Shown here in pieces: positions 20,138 to 29,760 of a stretch of 64,000 bases of DNA (the first letter of the stretch is position 1; the number at the start of each line of letters is the position of its first letter). The stretch covers positions 1 to 64,000 of the forward strand of contig JAOLZN010000006.1 of the NCBI GenBank assembly GCA_028343855.1. Reading direction: 5' to 3'. This DNA comes from Candidatus Nitrosopumilus sp. Lineage in GTDB: Archaea; Thermoproteota; Nitrososphaeria; Nitrososphaerales; Nitrosopumilaceae. Below the pieces are notes generated by a model. The model was given only the letters and a program-made list of their open reading frames with translations. It had not been told where the DNA came from and made no database searches. A program made the position numbers and the translations under genes.

Positions 20138-20298
20138 GAAAAATAGAAATCAAATTGAAAGATAAGGATTATTTTGATTTTCTCAGTATTTCCATTGACA
20201 AAGAACTGTCTGTAGAAGATAATTTAAAAAATATTATAAAATACCATCTAATAATTTATCGAAATAAAAATAAAATAAAGAATAAAAAATTATTCTGA
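20134..20298 (+). CDS. 54 aa hypothetical protein (TTG start)
   Basis: LRKIEIKLKDKDYFDFLSISIDKELSVEDN...; overlaps the preceding stop codon. Confidence 0.35.
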   Translation: MRKIEIKLKDKDYFDFLSISIDKELSVEDNLKNIIKYHLIIYRNKNKIKNKKLF

Positions 20299-20312
20299 TA
20301 GATAATTCACAA

Positions 20313-20645
20313 CTATGCATCAATTAAATTAAAAAAGTTTTTGCCAGAAGTGGATTTTTCAAGAACACATTTGACATGAAGTGTTTCAGAACCAGAATTA
20401 ATATCATCTCGGAGTTTTTGATTTGAAAACTTTTTTACAATTGCAACACGAGTAGTGTGAAATTTATTCATTTGATTTCCATCAATTGAAAAATTTTCTT
20501 TCATAGTCAATTTTACACCTTTTGTAACTTCATCACCCTGAGTATAATGGGAATCCTCAATTTGTGTAATTGTGAATGATTGACCATCAATTTTTGCTAA
20601 TGATGCTGAATTGGTAATTGTTTGGTAATCTGCTAATTTTGCTAT
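20313..20645 (-). CDS. hypothetical protein, probably 110 aa with non-canonical ATA start
   Basis: Track gives only 20313-20510; frame is open to ATA at 20645, preceded by gggaggtga (SD) with 6-nt spacing and an in-frame TGA. Confidence 0.55.
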   Translation of the reverse strand: MAKLADYQTITNSASLAKIDGQSFTITQIEDSHYTQGDEVTKGVKLTMKENFSIDGNQMNKFHTTRVAIVKKFSNQKLRDDINSGSETLHVKCVLEKSTSGKNFFNLIDA

Positions 20646-20773
20646 TTTCTTTCACCTCCCATCTTCAAAGATTATGTGATAAATCCAGATAAATTCATTG
20701 AAGAGTCAATTATTGACTATAGTGTAGGCAATTTTCAATTTTAATAAAAACTCCATAGAATCAAATAAAATAA

Positions 20774-21022
20774 ATGAAACAGAGGAATTTTGAAAATATG
20801 ATTGAAAAAGAACTAGAACAATGGGTAAGTGAATTTCATCCTACTGTAGAAAAAGAGATCATAGAAGTATTGAGAGCTAGAGTCCAATATGCAATATTAG
20901 ATGAATTAAACTACATGGTTTCAAATCAAATAGGAACTCCAGATGAAGTAAAAAAGATCGTGTTAGAGGAAATTACTGAAATTACAAAGGAATCCATCGA
21001 ATTAGATGACGATGTTCTCTAA
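20774..21022 (+). CDS. hypothetical helical protein
   Basis: 82 aa ORF. Confidence 0.65.
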   Translation: MKQRNFENMIEKELEQWVSEFHPTVEKEIIEVLRARVQYAILDELNYMVSNQIGTPDEVKKIVLEEITEITKESIELDDDVL

Positions 21023-21081
21023 ACTATGTTAAATAGGACATAATGCTTAAAAGCGACACTATCGCAAGATTTTCGATATTA

Positions 21082-21306
21082 ATGGCTGAAAAAAAAGTAA
21101 CAAAAAAGGCAACTGCTAAGAAAACAACTGGAAAAGCAAAAAAAACCAGTAAAGCAAAATCTAAGAGCAAAAAAGTCAAAAATGAGCCTAGTGGAGATAG
21201 CGGAATTGTCATAGTTGATGACGATATTGTAATCGATCAAGAAAAAGTAAATGAAGAGAGAAGAGCCTATCTAGAAGAAGCAAGATCTCAAGAAGCAACT
21301 GACTAG
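21082..21306 (+). CDS. Lys/Ala-rich basic-tailed protein
   Basis: MAEKKVTKKATAKKTTGKAKKTSKAKSKSKKVKNEPSGD... then acidic C-terminus; internal ATG preferred over track start 21043. Confidence 0.65.
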   Translation: MAEKKVTKKATAKKTTGKAKKTSKAKSKSKKVKNEPSGDSGIVIVDDDIVIDQEKVNEERRAYLEEARSQEATD

Positions 21307-21376
21307 AAACAATTAGTTTTGAGCAGGATTCAATCAAACTAGAAATCTTTATCATATTGGATAGTGTAATAGTTCT

Positions 21377-21616
21377 GTGTATTCATTATGTTTGATAACA
21401 GTAAAACCTGGAAAAGTAGATTCTGTTGTTGAAATAATAAAGAAAAAGAGAAAGATAGTCAAAGAAGTAATGGTGGTTACTGGCAGGGCAGATATCAGCG
21501 TGATATTACAAGGAAATATGGATCAAATCAATCAGATGGTAATTGATTTTAAAAAAATTAAAGATATTGTAACTACTGAAACGTTAATTGAAGTGGAGGT
21601 GGATTTAGGATGGTAA
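21377..21616 (+). CDS. stand-alone Lrp/AsnC ligand-binding (RAM) domain protein
   Basis: 79 aa; LITVKPGKVDSVVEIIKKKRKIVKEVMVVTGRADISVILQG. Confidence 0.8.
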   Translation: MYSLCLITVKPGKVDSVVEIIKKKRKIVKEVMVVTGRADISVILQGNMDQINQMVIDFKKIKDIVTTETLIEVEVDLGW

Positions 21617-21828
21617 GAGCAATAATTCTAGTAAAATCGCCAAAAAAACTAATTGCGGCAAGATTAAGGAAATTAACAAAGGTTTCAAACTCTTTTCCAA
21701 CTAGTGGTCAATTTGATGCAGTTGCAATTATTGATGTGGAGAAATTAATAGAAATAAAAGAAGTTACAAATCAAATACAAAAAATTTCAGGAGTTGAAAG
21801 AACAGAAACAATGGTTGAGGTTCAATAA
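21610..21828 (+). CDS. stand-alone Lrp/AsnC ligand-binding (RAM) domain protein
   Basis: 72 aa; overlaps the previous gene by 7 bp; same fold pattern. Confidence 0.75.
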   Translation: MVRAIILVKSPKKLIAARLRKLTKVSNSFPTSGQFDAVAIIDVEKLIEIKEVTNQIQKISGVERTETMVEVQ

Positions 21829-21905
21829 ATAAAAATAAAACAAACAATTGATTTTTAAAAAATTTACATGGTAATTGATTTAAGTAACTTTAACACATAT
21901 TCTTT

Positions 21906-22319
21906 GTGAACATCAAAAAAGTTGGAAATGTCATCTTGGCTGTCAATGATTTAGAAAAGTCCATACAATTCTATAATGAAATTATTGGACTTCCAATCAA
22001 AAGCCAAAGAAGAACATGGGTGGATTTAGGTACATCAGGAGCTTTGTTGAGTCTACATCCTGCATCGCTAACTGCACAGCATATTGGTAGTTCTATAGAA
22101 AATGGAATAAGTATAGGATTCTTAGTAGGGGATTTGGAATCATCTCTGCAAGAATTAAAGGCACAAGGGGTCACAGTACATCGAGACATTGTCGAAAGAG
22201 ATGCAGGTAAAAATGCAGTGATTTTGGATCCTGACCAATACATGATTTCTTTGTTTGAGCCAATCTATGAAGATAGAGTTCAGCAAACAAGTGGATATCA
22301 AGGATTTACACCCGCATAG
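21906..22319 (+). CDS. VOC-superfamily (glyoxalase/bleomycin resistance) protein
   Basis: NVILAVNDLEKSIQFYNEIIGLPIK...ILDPDQYMISLFEP. Confidence 0.9.
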   Translation: MNIKKVGNVILAVNDLEKSIQFYNEIIGLPIKSQRRTWVDLGTSGALLSLHPASLTAQHIGSSIENGISIGFLVGDLESSLQELKAQGVTVHRDIVERDAGKNAVILDPDQYMISLFEPIYEDRVQQTSGYQGFTPA

Positions 22320-22376
22320 ATTGTCTTTATACAAGACTAATCTCAAAATTTCTTTTTTAAATAATTAATTTGAATA

Positions 22377-22976
22377 TTATTTATTCAATTTTTCAAAATG
22401 AATTTTTCGAGAAACAATAATCTTTATTGATAATACTATAAGCAATCCAGAAATCAATACAATAACCCAGTCACTTTGTTGAAAAGTTAAGAAAGAAGTG
22501 CTAAAAGGTGCAAATAATGGAAATGCAGAGCCATTTCCTATCAATATGTCAAAGGATATGTGAGATATTACGGCTGCAAAAGAAATCACACCCAAAAAAT
22601 AATCTTTTTTGCCAAATAACATCATCATAACAATAATGATTAAAATTGCAAAAACAAAACTATGCCCCATTCTAGCAACATTTTCAATTCCAAAAAATTG
22701 TATTAAATGATCAGCATCAAGTAATATGGCAAATCCTCCTGATGCTATAATATATCGATATGCAAGAGTAGGTAATGCAACAATCATACCAAATCCAATA
22801 TGCCCTAAAACATGTTCAATTGAAGCACTTTGTAGAATTTGGAGTCCAATTTTACTATCTTTTTGAACATCATCAGAAAAAAAATCTAAAGAAATTCCAA
22901 TTACAGAGAAAGATAAAGACAATAGACCATATGCCAAACAGGTCTTAACCCAGAATTTGATATTATGATTTAACAC
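22377..22976 (-). CDS. integral membrane protein, metal-dependent hydrolase (YdjM/DUF457)-like
   Basis: 199 aa, multiple TM, conserved His/Asp (LLDADHLIQFFG, MGHSFVFAI, ISHISFD). Confidence 0.65.
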   Translation of the reverse strand: MLNHNIKFWVKTCLAYGLLSLSFSVIGISLDFFSDDVQKDSKIGLQILQSASIEHVLGHIGFGMIVALPTLAYRYIIASGGFAILLDADHLIQFFGIENVARMGHSFVFAILIIIVMMMLFGKKDYFLGVISFAAVISHISFDILIGNGSAFPLFAPFSTSFLTFQQSDWVIVLISGLLIVLSIKIIVSRKIHFEKLNK

Positions 22977-23029
22977 AAGATATTTTAGAAAACCAGTATT
23001 ATTTAATCTCTAATTATAACATATAAAAT

Positions 23030-23416
23030 TCAGATGATTTTTTTAATTTTAGAGATTATGGGTTCCAAATGTTTTTCTTTTGAATTTATGGATATGTAAA
23101 ATGTAATATCCTTTTTATGTAAAATTACAATGTTAACTTTTGAATGTTTCAAGATAACACTATCTAATTTCCCAACAGAACTATCGTTTACTTGTCTCAT
23201 AGAAATTAATGTTGAAACAATAAAGAATTCATTTTTAACTTCTTCAGGATTAAGAAGGGGTTTAAGATTAGGTTTGATAGTTCCAGTTAATGTTCTACCA
23301 TAAGAATTGATTACACCAGAATATCGGATATTGTTAGATAATTTTAAAATTTGTTGACATTGGATTTTATATTTACCAACAGTATCTCTCCATTTATCTG
23401 AGGGAGTTTTAGCCAT
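23030..23416 (-). CDS. conserved hypothetical protein
   Basis: 128 aa ORF; alpha/beta pattern. Confidence 0.65.
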   Translation of the reverse strand: MAKTPSDKWRDTVGKYKIQCQQILKLSNNIRYSGVINSYGRTLTGTIKPNLKPLLNPEEVKNEFFIVSTLISMRQVNDSSVGKLDSVILKHSKVNIVILHKKDITFYISINSKEKHLEPIISKIKKII

Positions 23417-23479
23417 GCTAAAAAATAAAATTAGATTGTAATAAGGCTTGTTACTTTTTTAAATTTTAAAATTATTTTT

Positions 23480-23860
23480 TTAAGGATTATGCTTATCGTT
23501 AGGTCTATTTTTTAATTTTTTCTTTAATTCTAAATTTTCTTTAATTAATTTATCATTCTCAATTTTCAATGTTTGAATGGAATTTCTACCAGTGAATAGT
23601 GGGTGTCCGTGTGGTACAATTGGAGATTCTGGAGAAATCAAACCTGAAGCATATTGTTGATACAATTTTTGAAAACCTTGAAGTTTTTGATTAAGAGTTT
23701 CATTATGATGAGATAGTTGTGGTTTCATTTGATTGTGATGAGTTGGGGACAATGGATGATTTAGTCCTGGAGGTAGTCTTGGAAATTGAAGTGCCATATG
23801 TGGTGTGTTTGGATTTAATCCATAAAGGTCTTGTAAGTGTCTCATTACCATATTATCCAT
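23480..23860 (-). CDS. His/Pro-rich protein with C-terminal coiled coil
   Basis: 126 aa; FPRLPPGLNHPLSPTHHNQMKPQLSHHNE then TLKIENDKLIKENLELKKKLKN. Confidence 0.6.
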   Translation of the reverse strand: MDNMVMRHLQDLYGLNPNTPHMALQFPRLPPGLNHPLSPTHHNQMKPQLSHHNETLNQKLQGFQKLYQQYASGLISPESPIVPHGHPLFTGRNSIQTLKIENDKLIKENLELKKKLKNRPNDKHNP

Positions 23861-23998
23861 ACTATCTGTCTAAATTTGGCATATTTTACGCTTACTTTCA
23901 GTCATTTGATATACCAATGAGTCTAATTTGAGTCATTTTTGCTCAAATTGAGTTGATCGCAGATCCTTATAGATTCCATACTTTGATCGAATATATTC

Positions 23999-24145
23999 AT
24001 GGCTGAATCACAAAAATCTTGTTTACGTTGTAAAAAAGATATCAAAGAAGAGGAATTACACAAAATTGTAATGTATGTAGTTCAAGAACAATTTACAGAG
24101 CATCACTATGAACATGTGGAATGTCCTGAAAAATTTACAGTTTGA
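23999..24145 (+). CDS. 48 aa CxxC microprotein
   Basis: MAESQKSCLRCKKDIKEEELHKIVMYVVQEQFTEHHYEHVECPEKFTV. Confidence 0.55.
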   Translation: MAESQKSCLRCKKDIKEEELHKIVMYVVQEQFTEHHYEHVECPEKFTV

Positions 24146-24160
24146 TTAATTTTAAACTAT

Positions 24161-24931
24161 TTACCCATTGAATTCAAATACTTGGTATATATCTCCAGTT
24201 AATCGAGAACGATATTTCCATTCATCATTTTTCCAAATTATTTGTTGAAAATCTTTTTGTGAATTTGGATGAAGTCTTTTGCAAACATCTGAACCAATTA
24301 AAATTTGATTAGGTTTTGCCATATTTTGAATTTTTGCTGCAATATTCATTGCAGGTCCCATTAAATCAACATGAGAATTAATTTCATCAGCACCATATCG
24401 TACAACAATGTTTTGTCCAAAATCAACACCAATTTTGACCATCAAATCAGGATAATCATATTGATTTAGTATGGGGTTTATTCCCTTCTGAATGACAGTA
24501 TTCATTGATTTTGCACAATTTACTGCATTATCTGCAGTAAGCAAAGAATTACCTTCAGCCACAAAATATCCAATAACAGCATCACCTACAAATTTCAAAA
24601 CATAACCATGATGTTGTCTAATTACTGCGGCCATTTCTTGTGCAAATGAACTAATGATAATTGCTATTTTTTCGGATGGCATTTCCAAAGCCATGGTAGT
24701 GGAACCTACCAAATCTACATACAAAACTACCATGTCCAATTTAGAAAATACATGTTTTCGAAGATATGCTTCAGATTCATCAACAATTCCTGAATACTCA
24801 TAGCCTTTTTTCAAAGCACCCCAGACTCTTTTTTGAGTCTCCAAAATCATAGATTCTGAATCTACAGCCTCTTCAACATTTCTACTAAGTAACATATCCA
24901 CTACAGTATTTTCATTATTTTCTTCATTCAT
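24161..24931 (-). CDS. class III adenylate/guanylate cyclase domain protein
   Basis: VLYVDLVGSTTMALEMP, LKFVGDAVIGYF, VDLMGPAMNIAAKIQNMAKPNQILIG. Confidence 0.85.
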   Translation of the reverse strand: MNEENNENTVVDMLLSRNVEEAVDSESMILETQKRVWGALKKGYEYSGIVDESEAYLRKHVFSKLDMVVLYVDLVGSTTMALEMPSEKIAIIISSFAQEMAAVIRQHHGYVLKFVGDAVIGYFVAEGNSLLTADNAVNCAKSMNTVIQKGINPILNQYDYPDLMVKIGVDFGQNIVVRYGADEINSHVDLMGPAMNIAAKIQNMAKPNQILIGSDVCKRLHPNSQKDFQQIIWKNDEWKYRSRLTGDIYQVFEFNG

Positions 24932-24940
24932 TTTTTATTA

Positions 24941-25063
24941 TCAATCCAATGGAAAATCAATCATACAGTGGGTACATTTTCCTCTAGTTCCCTTATAGCC
25001 ATCATCATAATACTCTACTATTTGCCTGTTACAATTTTGGCACAATATTTTTGATTTCTCCAT
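24941..25063 (-). CDS. 40 aa zinc-ribbon microprotein
   Basis: MEKSKILCQNCNRQIVEYYDDGYKGTRGKCTHCMIDFPLD; two CxxC. Confidence 0.6.
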   Translation of the reverse strand: MEKSKILCQNCNRQIVEYYDDGYKGTRGKCTHCMIDFPLD

Positions 25064-25172
25064 GCCTAGAACTAGTCATTAATCTATTTAGATATTGTTG
25101 AGATTTAGTGATATGTACCATAATTATGAAATGTAAATTTTATGAATGATGAAGGTTTAAGGATAAGAATTA

Positions 25173-26024
25173 TTGGGTATTTTTGTGCGATTAGGATCAA
25201 GATCACCAGACGAATTCATACAGGTATTAAATAAAAAAAATGAAATTATACAGCAAGAGATTCTATCAAAAATTTTGGAATTAACAAAAACAGTAGATGT
25301 CAAAGTAATGATGGGAGATTCAACGATAACAGAACAAAAAACATTTGATCCTAAACAGATAATCAATTATCTAGAAAAATTAAATCAGCAATTAAATGAT
25401 TGGGAATTACAAGATGTATCAATTACAAATAATGAGGATCTAAGAAGAGTATTTACAAAATTTGAAATTGTTGAAGGGAACTATATAATATCAGGACATA
25501 TTTCATTACAATTTCATGTATTACTATTCTATAAACCACTTCAAAGAGTAATAGATTGTCAAAAAGAATTAGCAGAAATTGTAGATACTACCAAAAACAA
25601 AGAAACAGAATTATCGGATAACAGTGATCAATTTGTTTTGAATAAATTAAAGGAAATGGGATACAAAGATTTTGATCATCAAAAATTATTTGAGGTGTTT
25701 TATGATGATGAAGAATTTAGTAAGAAAATATATTCAGAAATAGAAAAAGAAACAGGAGAAGAATTTAAAAGATTGATTGAAAAGAAAAAAGAATTGTTTA
25801 AGGAACTAGATTCATTGTTAGTTGAAACATATCAAACTAGTTCTGTATTAATTGATGATACAAGATTAGTTTCTGGAGAAGAAGGATGTCTATGTACATT
25901 AGATATTGAATTTATTAAAAATAATAACAGAGAAGGATTGTTTGATCCAAGAAAAATGTCAAACACGGTAAAAGAAAATATTTTAAAAAAATTAGATGAT
26001 TTAGAAATAATAATTAAAAACTAA
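25173..26024 (+). CDS. hypothetical protein
   Basis: 283 aa ORF, probable TTG start. Confidence 0.7.
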   Translation: MGIFVRLGSRSPDEFIQVLNKKNEIIQQEILSKILELTKTVDVKVMMGDSTITEQKTFDPKQIINYLEKLNQQLNDWELQDVSITNNEDLRRVFTKFEIVEGNYIISGHISLQFHVLLFYKPLQRVIDCQKELAEIVDTTKNKETELSDNSDQFVLNKLKEMGYKDFDHQKLFEVFYDDEEFSKKIYSEIEKETGEEFKRLIEKKKELFKELDSLLVETYQTSSVLIDDTRLVSGEEGCLCTLDIEFIKNNNREGLFDPRKMSNTVKENILKKLDDLEIIIKN

Positions 26025-26191
26025 TTCTAAAATAGAATAATTAAAAACAATAATTATTTTCAAATAGTAGTTCCAAACACCAAATAAACTAAATTTTAGA
26101 AAGGATATTGAAATATTGTTTAAAATTACGCATAAAAATTTGAAAATTTATCGATGAACTCAAATACTACAAAAAAGGAGCAACATCTCCA

Positions 26192-27400
26192 ATGAATCCA
26201 TCATATGACGAAATACTAAAGGCAAATGAATTGCGAGGAAATGTAATTAGAAAAACACCTTTAATTCATTCACCCACATTTAGTAATTTAACAAATTCAG
26301 AAATTTATCTAAAAGAAGAATTTAGACAAAAAACAGGTTCATTCAAAATTAGAGGTGCTTATTATAAAATTAAATCATTATCTGAAGAAGAAAAAAAACA
26401 AGGAGTTGTAGCTGCATCTGCAGGAAATCATGCCCAAGGGGTTGCGTTAGCATCATCATTAGAAAATATATCATGTACAATTGTAATGCCAAAAAATGCA
26501 TCTCCTGCAAAAGTTGCTGCAACTAGAGGTTACGGAGCAAATGTAATTTTAGAAGGAGTGAATTATGATGAATCATATTCAAAAGCAAAAGAAATTTCTG
26601 AAAAAACGGGTGCCACATTAATACAAGCTTTTGATGATCCTCAAATAATAGCAGCACAGGGAGTTATTGGATTAGAAATAGTAGAAGACTTACCAGATGT
26701 TGAAGAAATTTATCTACCAATAGGTGGGGGAGGACTAGCTGCAGGTACAGTAATTGCAATAAAAGAAAATAATCCAAATGTAAAAGTGGTTGGGGTACAG
26801 TCAAAATCATTTCCTTCTATGTATGAATCAGTAAAACAAAATACACGAACATTAACTGGTGGGGAGAGAACTATAGCCGATGGTATTTCTGTAAAAATGC
26901 CTGGAGAAATAACTTTTAACATAATCAAGGAATTGATGGATGAAATTGTTTTGGTGGATGATAATGAAATTACAAAAGCTATGTTTCTACTAATGGAAAG
27001 AATGAAGTTTGTTGTTGAACCAGCAGGTGCTGTAGGTCTTGCATATCTATTATCAAAAAAACCATCACCTGGAAAAAAAGTAGTAGCAGTGTTAGCAGGA
27101 GGTAATGTAGACATGTATCTGTTAGGTCAAATTGTGGATAAAGGGTTAGCAGCAATGAGCAGATTATTGAAATTATCCGTTTTGTTGCCAGATAGGCCTG
27201 GTGCATTTAAAGAAATTGTAGACATAATCACTTTAGCCAATGCAAATATTGTTGAAGTCGTTCATGATAGATTAAGTTCAGATGTAAATGCTGGTTCTGC
27301 ATCAGTAACTCTCAATTTAGAAACACAAGGAAAAGCACAAGCTGAATCTTTGATAAAGTCACTTGAAGAAAAGTGTGTTAAATTCAAATTACTAACATAA
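26192..27400 (+). CDS. ilvA: threonine ammonia-lyase with C-terminal ACT domain
   Basis: KEEFRQKTGSFKIRGAYYK, AASAGNHAQGVA, C-terminal ACT-like LSVLLPDRPGAFKEIVDIIT. Confidence 0.93.
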   Translation: MNPSYDEILKANELRGNVIRKTPLIHSPTFSNLTNSEIYLKEEFRQKTGSFKIRGAYYKIKSLSEEEKKQGVVAASAGNHAQGVALASSLENISCTIVMPKNASPAKVAATRGYGANVILEGVNYDESYSKAKEISEKTGATLIQAFDDPQIIAAQGVIGLEIVEDLPDVEEIYLPIGGGGLAAGTVIAIKENNPNVKVVGVQSKSFPSMYESVKQNTRTLTGGERTIADGISVKMPGEITFNIIKELMDEIVLVDDNEITKAMFLLMERMKFVVEPAGAVGLAYLLSKKPSPGKKVVAVLAGGNVDMYLLGQIVDKGLAAMSRLLKLSVLLPDRPGAFKEIVDIITLANANIVEVVHDRLSSDVNAGSASVTLNLETQGKAQAESLIKSLEEKCVKFKLLT

Positions 27401-27414
27401 AATAATTAGAAATT

Positions 27415-27642
27415 ATGCCACTTTTTTGTAAACAATGTAAAGGACGAAGATTGCCCAAAACAACCAAACCCGAAAACATAACTTTATGGTTATGTGAAAA
27501 TTGTAAGAATTTTGTAGATTCTAAGGATTTCATTGTTCGAGAAGCTGAATCTAATGAATATGATAAATCTCAAGAAGACTATCAAAAATGGGTAAAATCA
27601 ATTCCACCAACGGATGGTACTAAAGACTCATTTCGATACTAA
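27415..27642 (+). CDS. small zinc-ribbon hypothetical protein
   Basis: LFCKQCKGRR...LWLCENCKNF. Confidence 0.65.
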   Translation: MPLFCKQCKGRRLPKTTKPENITLWLCENCKNFVDSKDFIVREAESNEYDKSQEDYQKWVKSIPPTDGTKDSFRY

Positions 27643-27648
27643 ATTAAA

Positions 27649-27744
27649 TTAAAATGTTATTTCAATGCCTAAAACAACTAATTGAATAAGAAATACCACA
27701 CCCAATAAAGCAGAACCTAAAAGAATTTTAAGAATTTTAGACAC
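27649..27744 (-). CDS. 31 aa single-TM microprotein (GTG start)
   Basis: [31 protein letters not shown]. Confidence 0.4.
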   Translation of the reverse strand: MSKILKILLGSALLGVVFLIQLVVLGIEITF

Positions 27745-27786
27745 ACTACATTAGATATTTTTAGTGCATTTTAATGAATTCATTAA

Positions 27787-28929
27787 ATGGCAAAAATTTT
27801 GGGAATTATAGGTGGAGGGCAACTTGGAATGATGTTAACTGAAGCAGCAAAAAAAATGCCTGAACATATATCTCAAGTTATAGTATTAGATCCAAATCAA
27901 AATTGTTCTGCTTCATTAGTTGGTGCAAATCAAATAGTCGGAGATTTTAAAGATAAAGATGCGATAATTGAACTATCAAAACAAGTAGACATCATAACAT
28001 ATGAGATAGAATCAGGAGACAGTGATGTTTTAAAATCTGTCGAAAATAACGCTGAAATTAATCCATCACCAGAAACCCTAAAAACAATTCAAGATAAATT
28101 TTTACAAAAAACATTTTTACAAAATAACGGCATACCAGTTCCAGAATTTATCAAAGTGGAAAGTATAGATGAAGTCAAAGAAGGGTTAAAAAAATATGGA
28201 TATCCAGCATTACTAAAAGCTAGAAGAGATGCATATGATGGTAAAGGTAATTTTAAAATTGATTCAGAAAATGAAATTCAAAAAGCATATGATTATTTTA
28301 AAGGACAAAAACTAATGTTAGAAAAATTTGTACCATTTAAGATGGAAGTTTCAGTTATTGCTTCAAGAAATACTAAAGGGCAAATCAAAACATATCCATT
28401 AGTTGAAAATATACATGAAAAAAATATTTTGCGTGAAACAATTGCTCCAGCTAGAACATCAAGTGAAGTTTCAAAGAAAGCTGAAAAAATTGCCAATAAT
28501 ACAATGGATGTATTGAAAGGTGCAGGAGTTTTTGGAATAGAAATGTTTGTTACTCAAGATGATCAAATAGTAATTAACGAGATTGCTCCCAGAGTACATA
28601 ATTCAGGTCATCACACATTACAATCAAGTAAAACATCTCAATTTGAACAACATTTACGAGCAATTTTGGGACTGGAGTTAGGCAGTACCGAATTGATTCA
28701 CAATACCATAATGTACAATATTTTGGGAAATTTGGGTTTTGAAGGAGAGTATAAAAAAATAGAATTTTTACAAAATAATGTATTTCTAAAAATGTATGAA
28801 AAGAAAATTTCAAAACCATTAAGGAAATTAGGTCATTTCAATTTAGTTGGAAATGATAATCAAACAATTGATCAATTATTAGATGAACTTTCTCAAATCA
28901 AAGATAAGATGACAGTCAAATCTATCTGA
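27787..28929 (+). CDS. purK: 5-(carboxyamino)imidazole ribonucleotide synthase
   Basis: ILGIIGGGQLGMMLTEAAKKM, NEIAPRVHNSGHHT. Confidence 0.95.
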   Translation: MAKILGIIGGGQLGMMLTEAAKKMPEHISQVIVLDPNQNCSASLVGANQIVGDFKDKDAIIELSKQVDIITYEIESGDSDVLKSVENNAEINPSPETLKTIQDKFLQKTFLQNNGIPVPEFIKVESIDEVKEGLKKYGYPALLKARRDAYDGKGNFKIDSENEIQKAYDYFKGQKLMLEKFVPFKMEVSVIASRNTKGQIKTYPLVENIHEKNILRETIAPARTSSEVSKKAEKIANNTMDVLKGAGVFGIEMFVTQDDQIVINEIAPRVHNSGHHTLQSSKTSQFEQHLRAILGLELGSTELIHNTIMYNILGNLGFEGEYKKIEFLQNNVFLKMYEKKISKPLRKLGHFNLVGNDNQTIDQLLDELSQIKDKMTVKSI

Positions 28930-28950
28930 TTGGTTTTTATGTTGTGATTA

Positions 28951-29334
28951 GTGACTTCTACTATGGCACTAAAAGCAGCAATGATACTGGCTGGAATATC
29001 CATCGTATTGTTAGTACTGTATGGTGCAGATGTTGCAGTTTCAATGGGAAATCCAGACAAAGAAGGATTTTTGCCCCTAGATGACATGCAACGTGGTATG
29101 GGACTAGGCGGTCCAGCAATAATTTTACCAATTATAGCATTCTTCATTGCCCTTAGAGAAAAATCAAAAGCATTAGGAGGTTTGATCATAGTTTCAGGAA
29201 TTTTAATTATAACTGGCGGATTAGCCATGATTGCAACACCAGCTCCTGAAGGAGTAGAAAGAAATCCTTTGATGTTATTTGCACCAGCAATAATTCAACT
29301 TGCATTGGGTGCAATTAAAATAGTAAAATCCTAA
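28951..29334 (+). CDS. membrane protein, four TM
   Basis: 127 aa hydrophobic ORF. Confidence 0.65.
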   Translation: MTSTMALKAAMILAGISIVLLVLYGADVAVSMGNPDKEGFLPLDDMQRGMGLGGPAIILPIIAFFIALREKSKALGGLIIVSGILIITGGLAMIATPAPEGVERNPLMLFAPAIIQLALGAIKIVKS

Positions 29335-29347
29335 GAGGATTATATTC

Positions 29348-29494
29348 ATGCCAATTTGTGTTAAATGTAGCAATGATGTAAAGAAAGTGTATGATTGTGA
29401 TCATACAAAATTTGAAGATTATTGTGTAGAATGTTATACTGAACTACACTACTACATTACGGAGAATAATAAAGACGAAGATGTTAACTGCTAG
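29348..29494 (+). CDS. 48 aa Cys-rich microprotein
   Basis: MPICVKCSNDVKKVYDCDHTKFEDYCVECYTELHYYITENNKDEDVNC; two CxxC. Confidence 0.6.
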   Translation: MPICVKCSNDVKKVYDCDHTKFEDYCVECYTELHYYITENNKDEDVNC

Positions 29495-29723
29495 AGAAAT
29501 TGCCATCTATGCATTAGGTAAAACTGAAGGAGTCAATTCACTTGCAGAAACTCTTGGAAAAGGTATGGATGATGGAAAATATATCGAATCCTGGAATAAG
29601 ACATTAAAATTATTAGGAATTGAAATGAAGTTAGAAGACCTAGAAACAATCTATAATGAATTTGCTAAGAAAATGGAAGATGTTGTTAATGATAAAGAAA
29701 CTAATGAATTAAAGAAAAAATGA
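29481..29723 (+). CDS. hypothetical protein
   Basis: 80 aa; overlaps the previous microprotein by 14 bp. Confidence 0.6.
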   Translation: MLTAREIAIYALGKTEGVNSLAETLGKGMDDGKYIESWNKTLKLLGIEMKLEDLETIYNEFAKKMEDVVNDKETNELKKK

Positions 29724-29760
29724 GAAAATTTTGATATAGCCGATAAATATTCAATAATTA

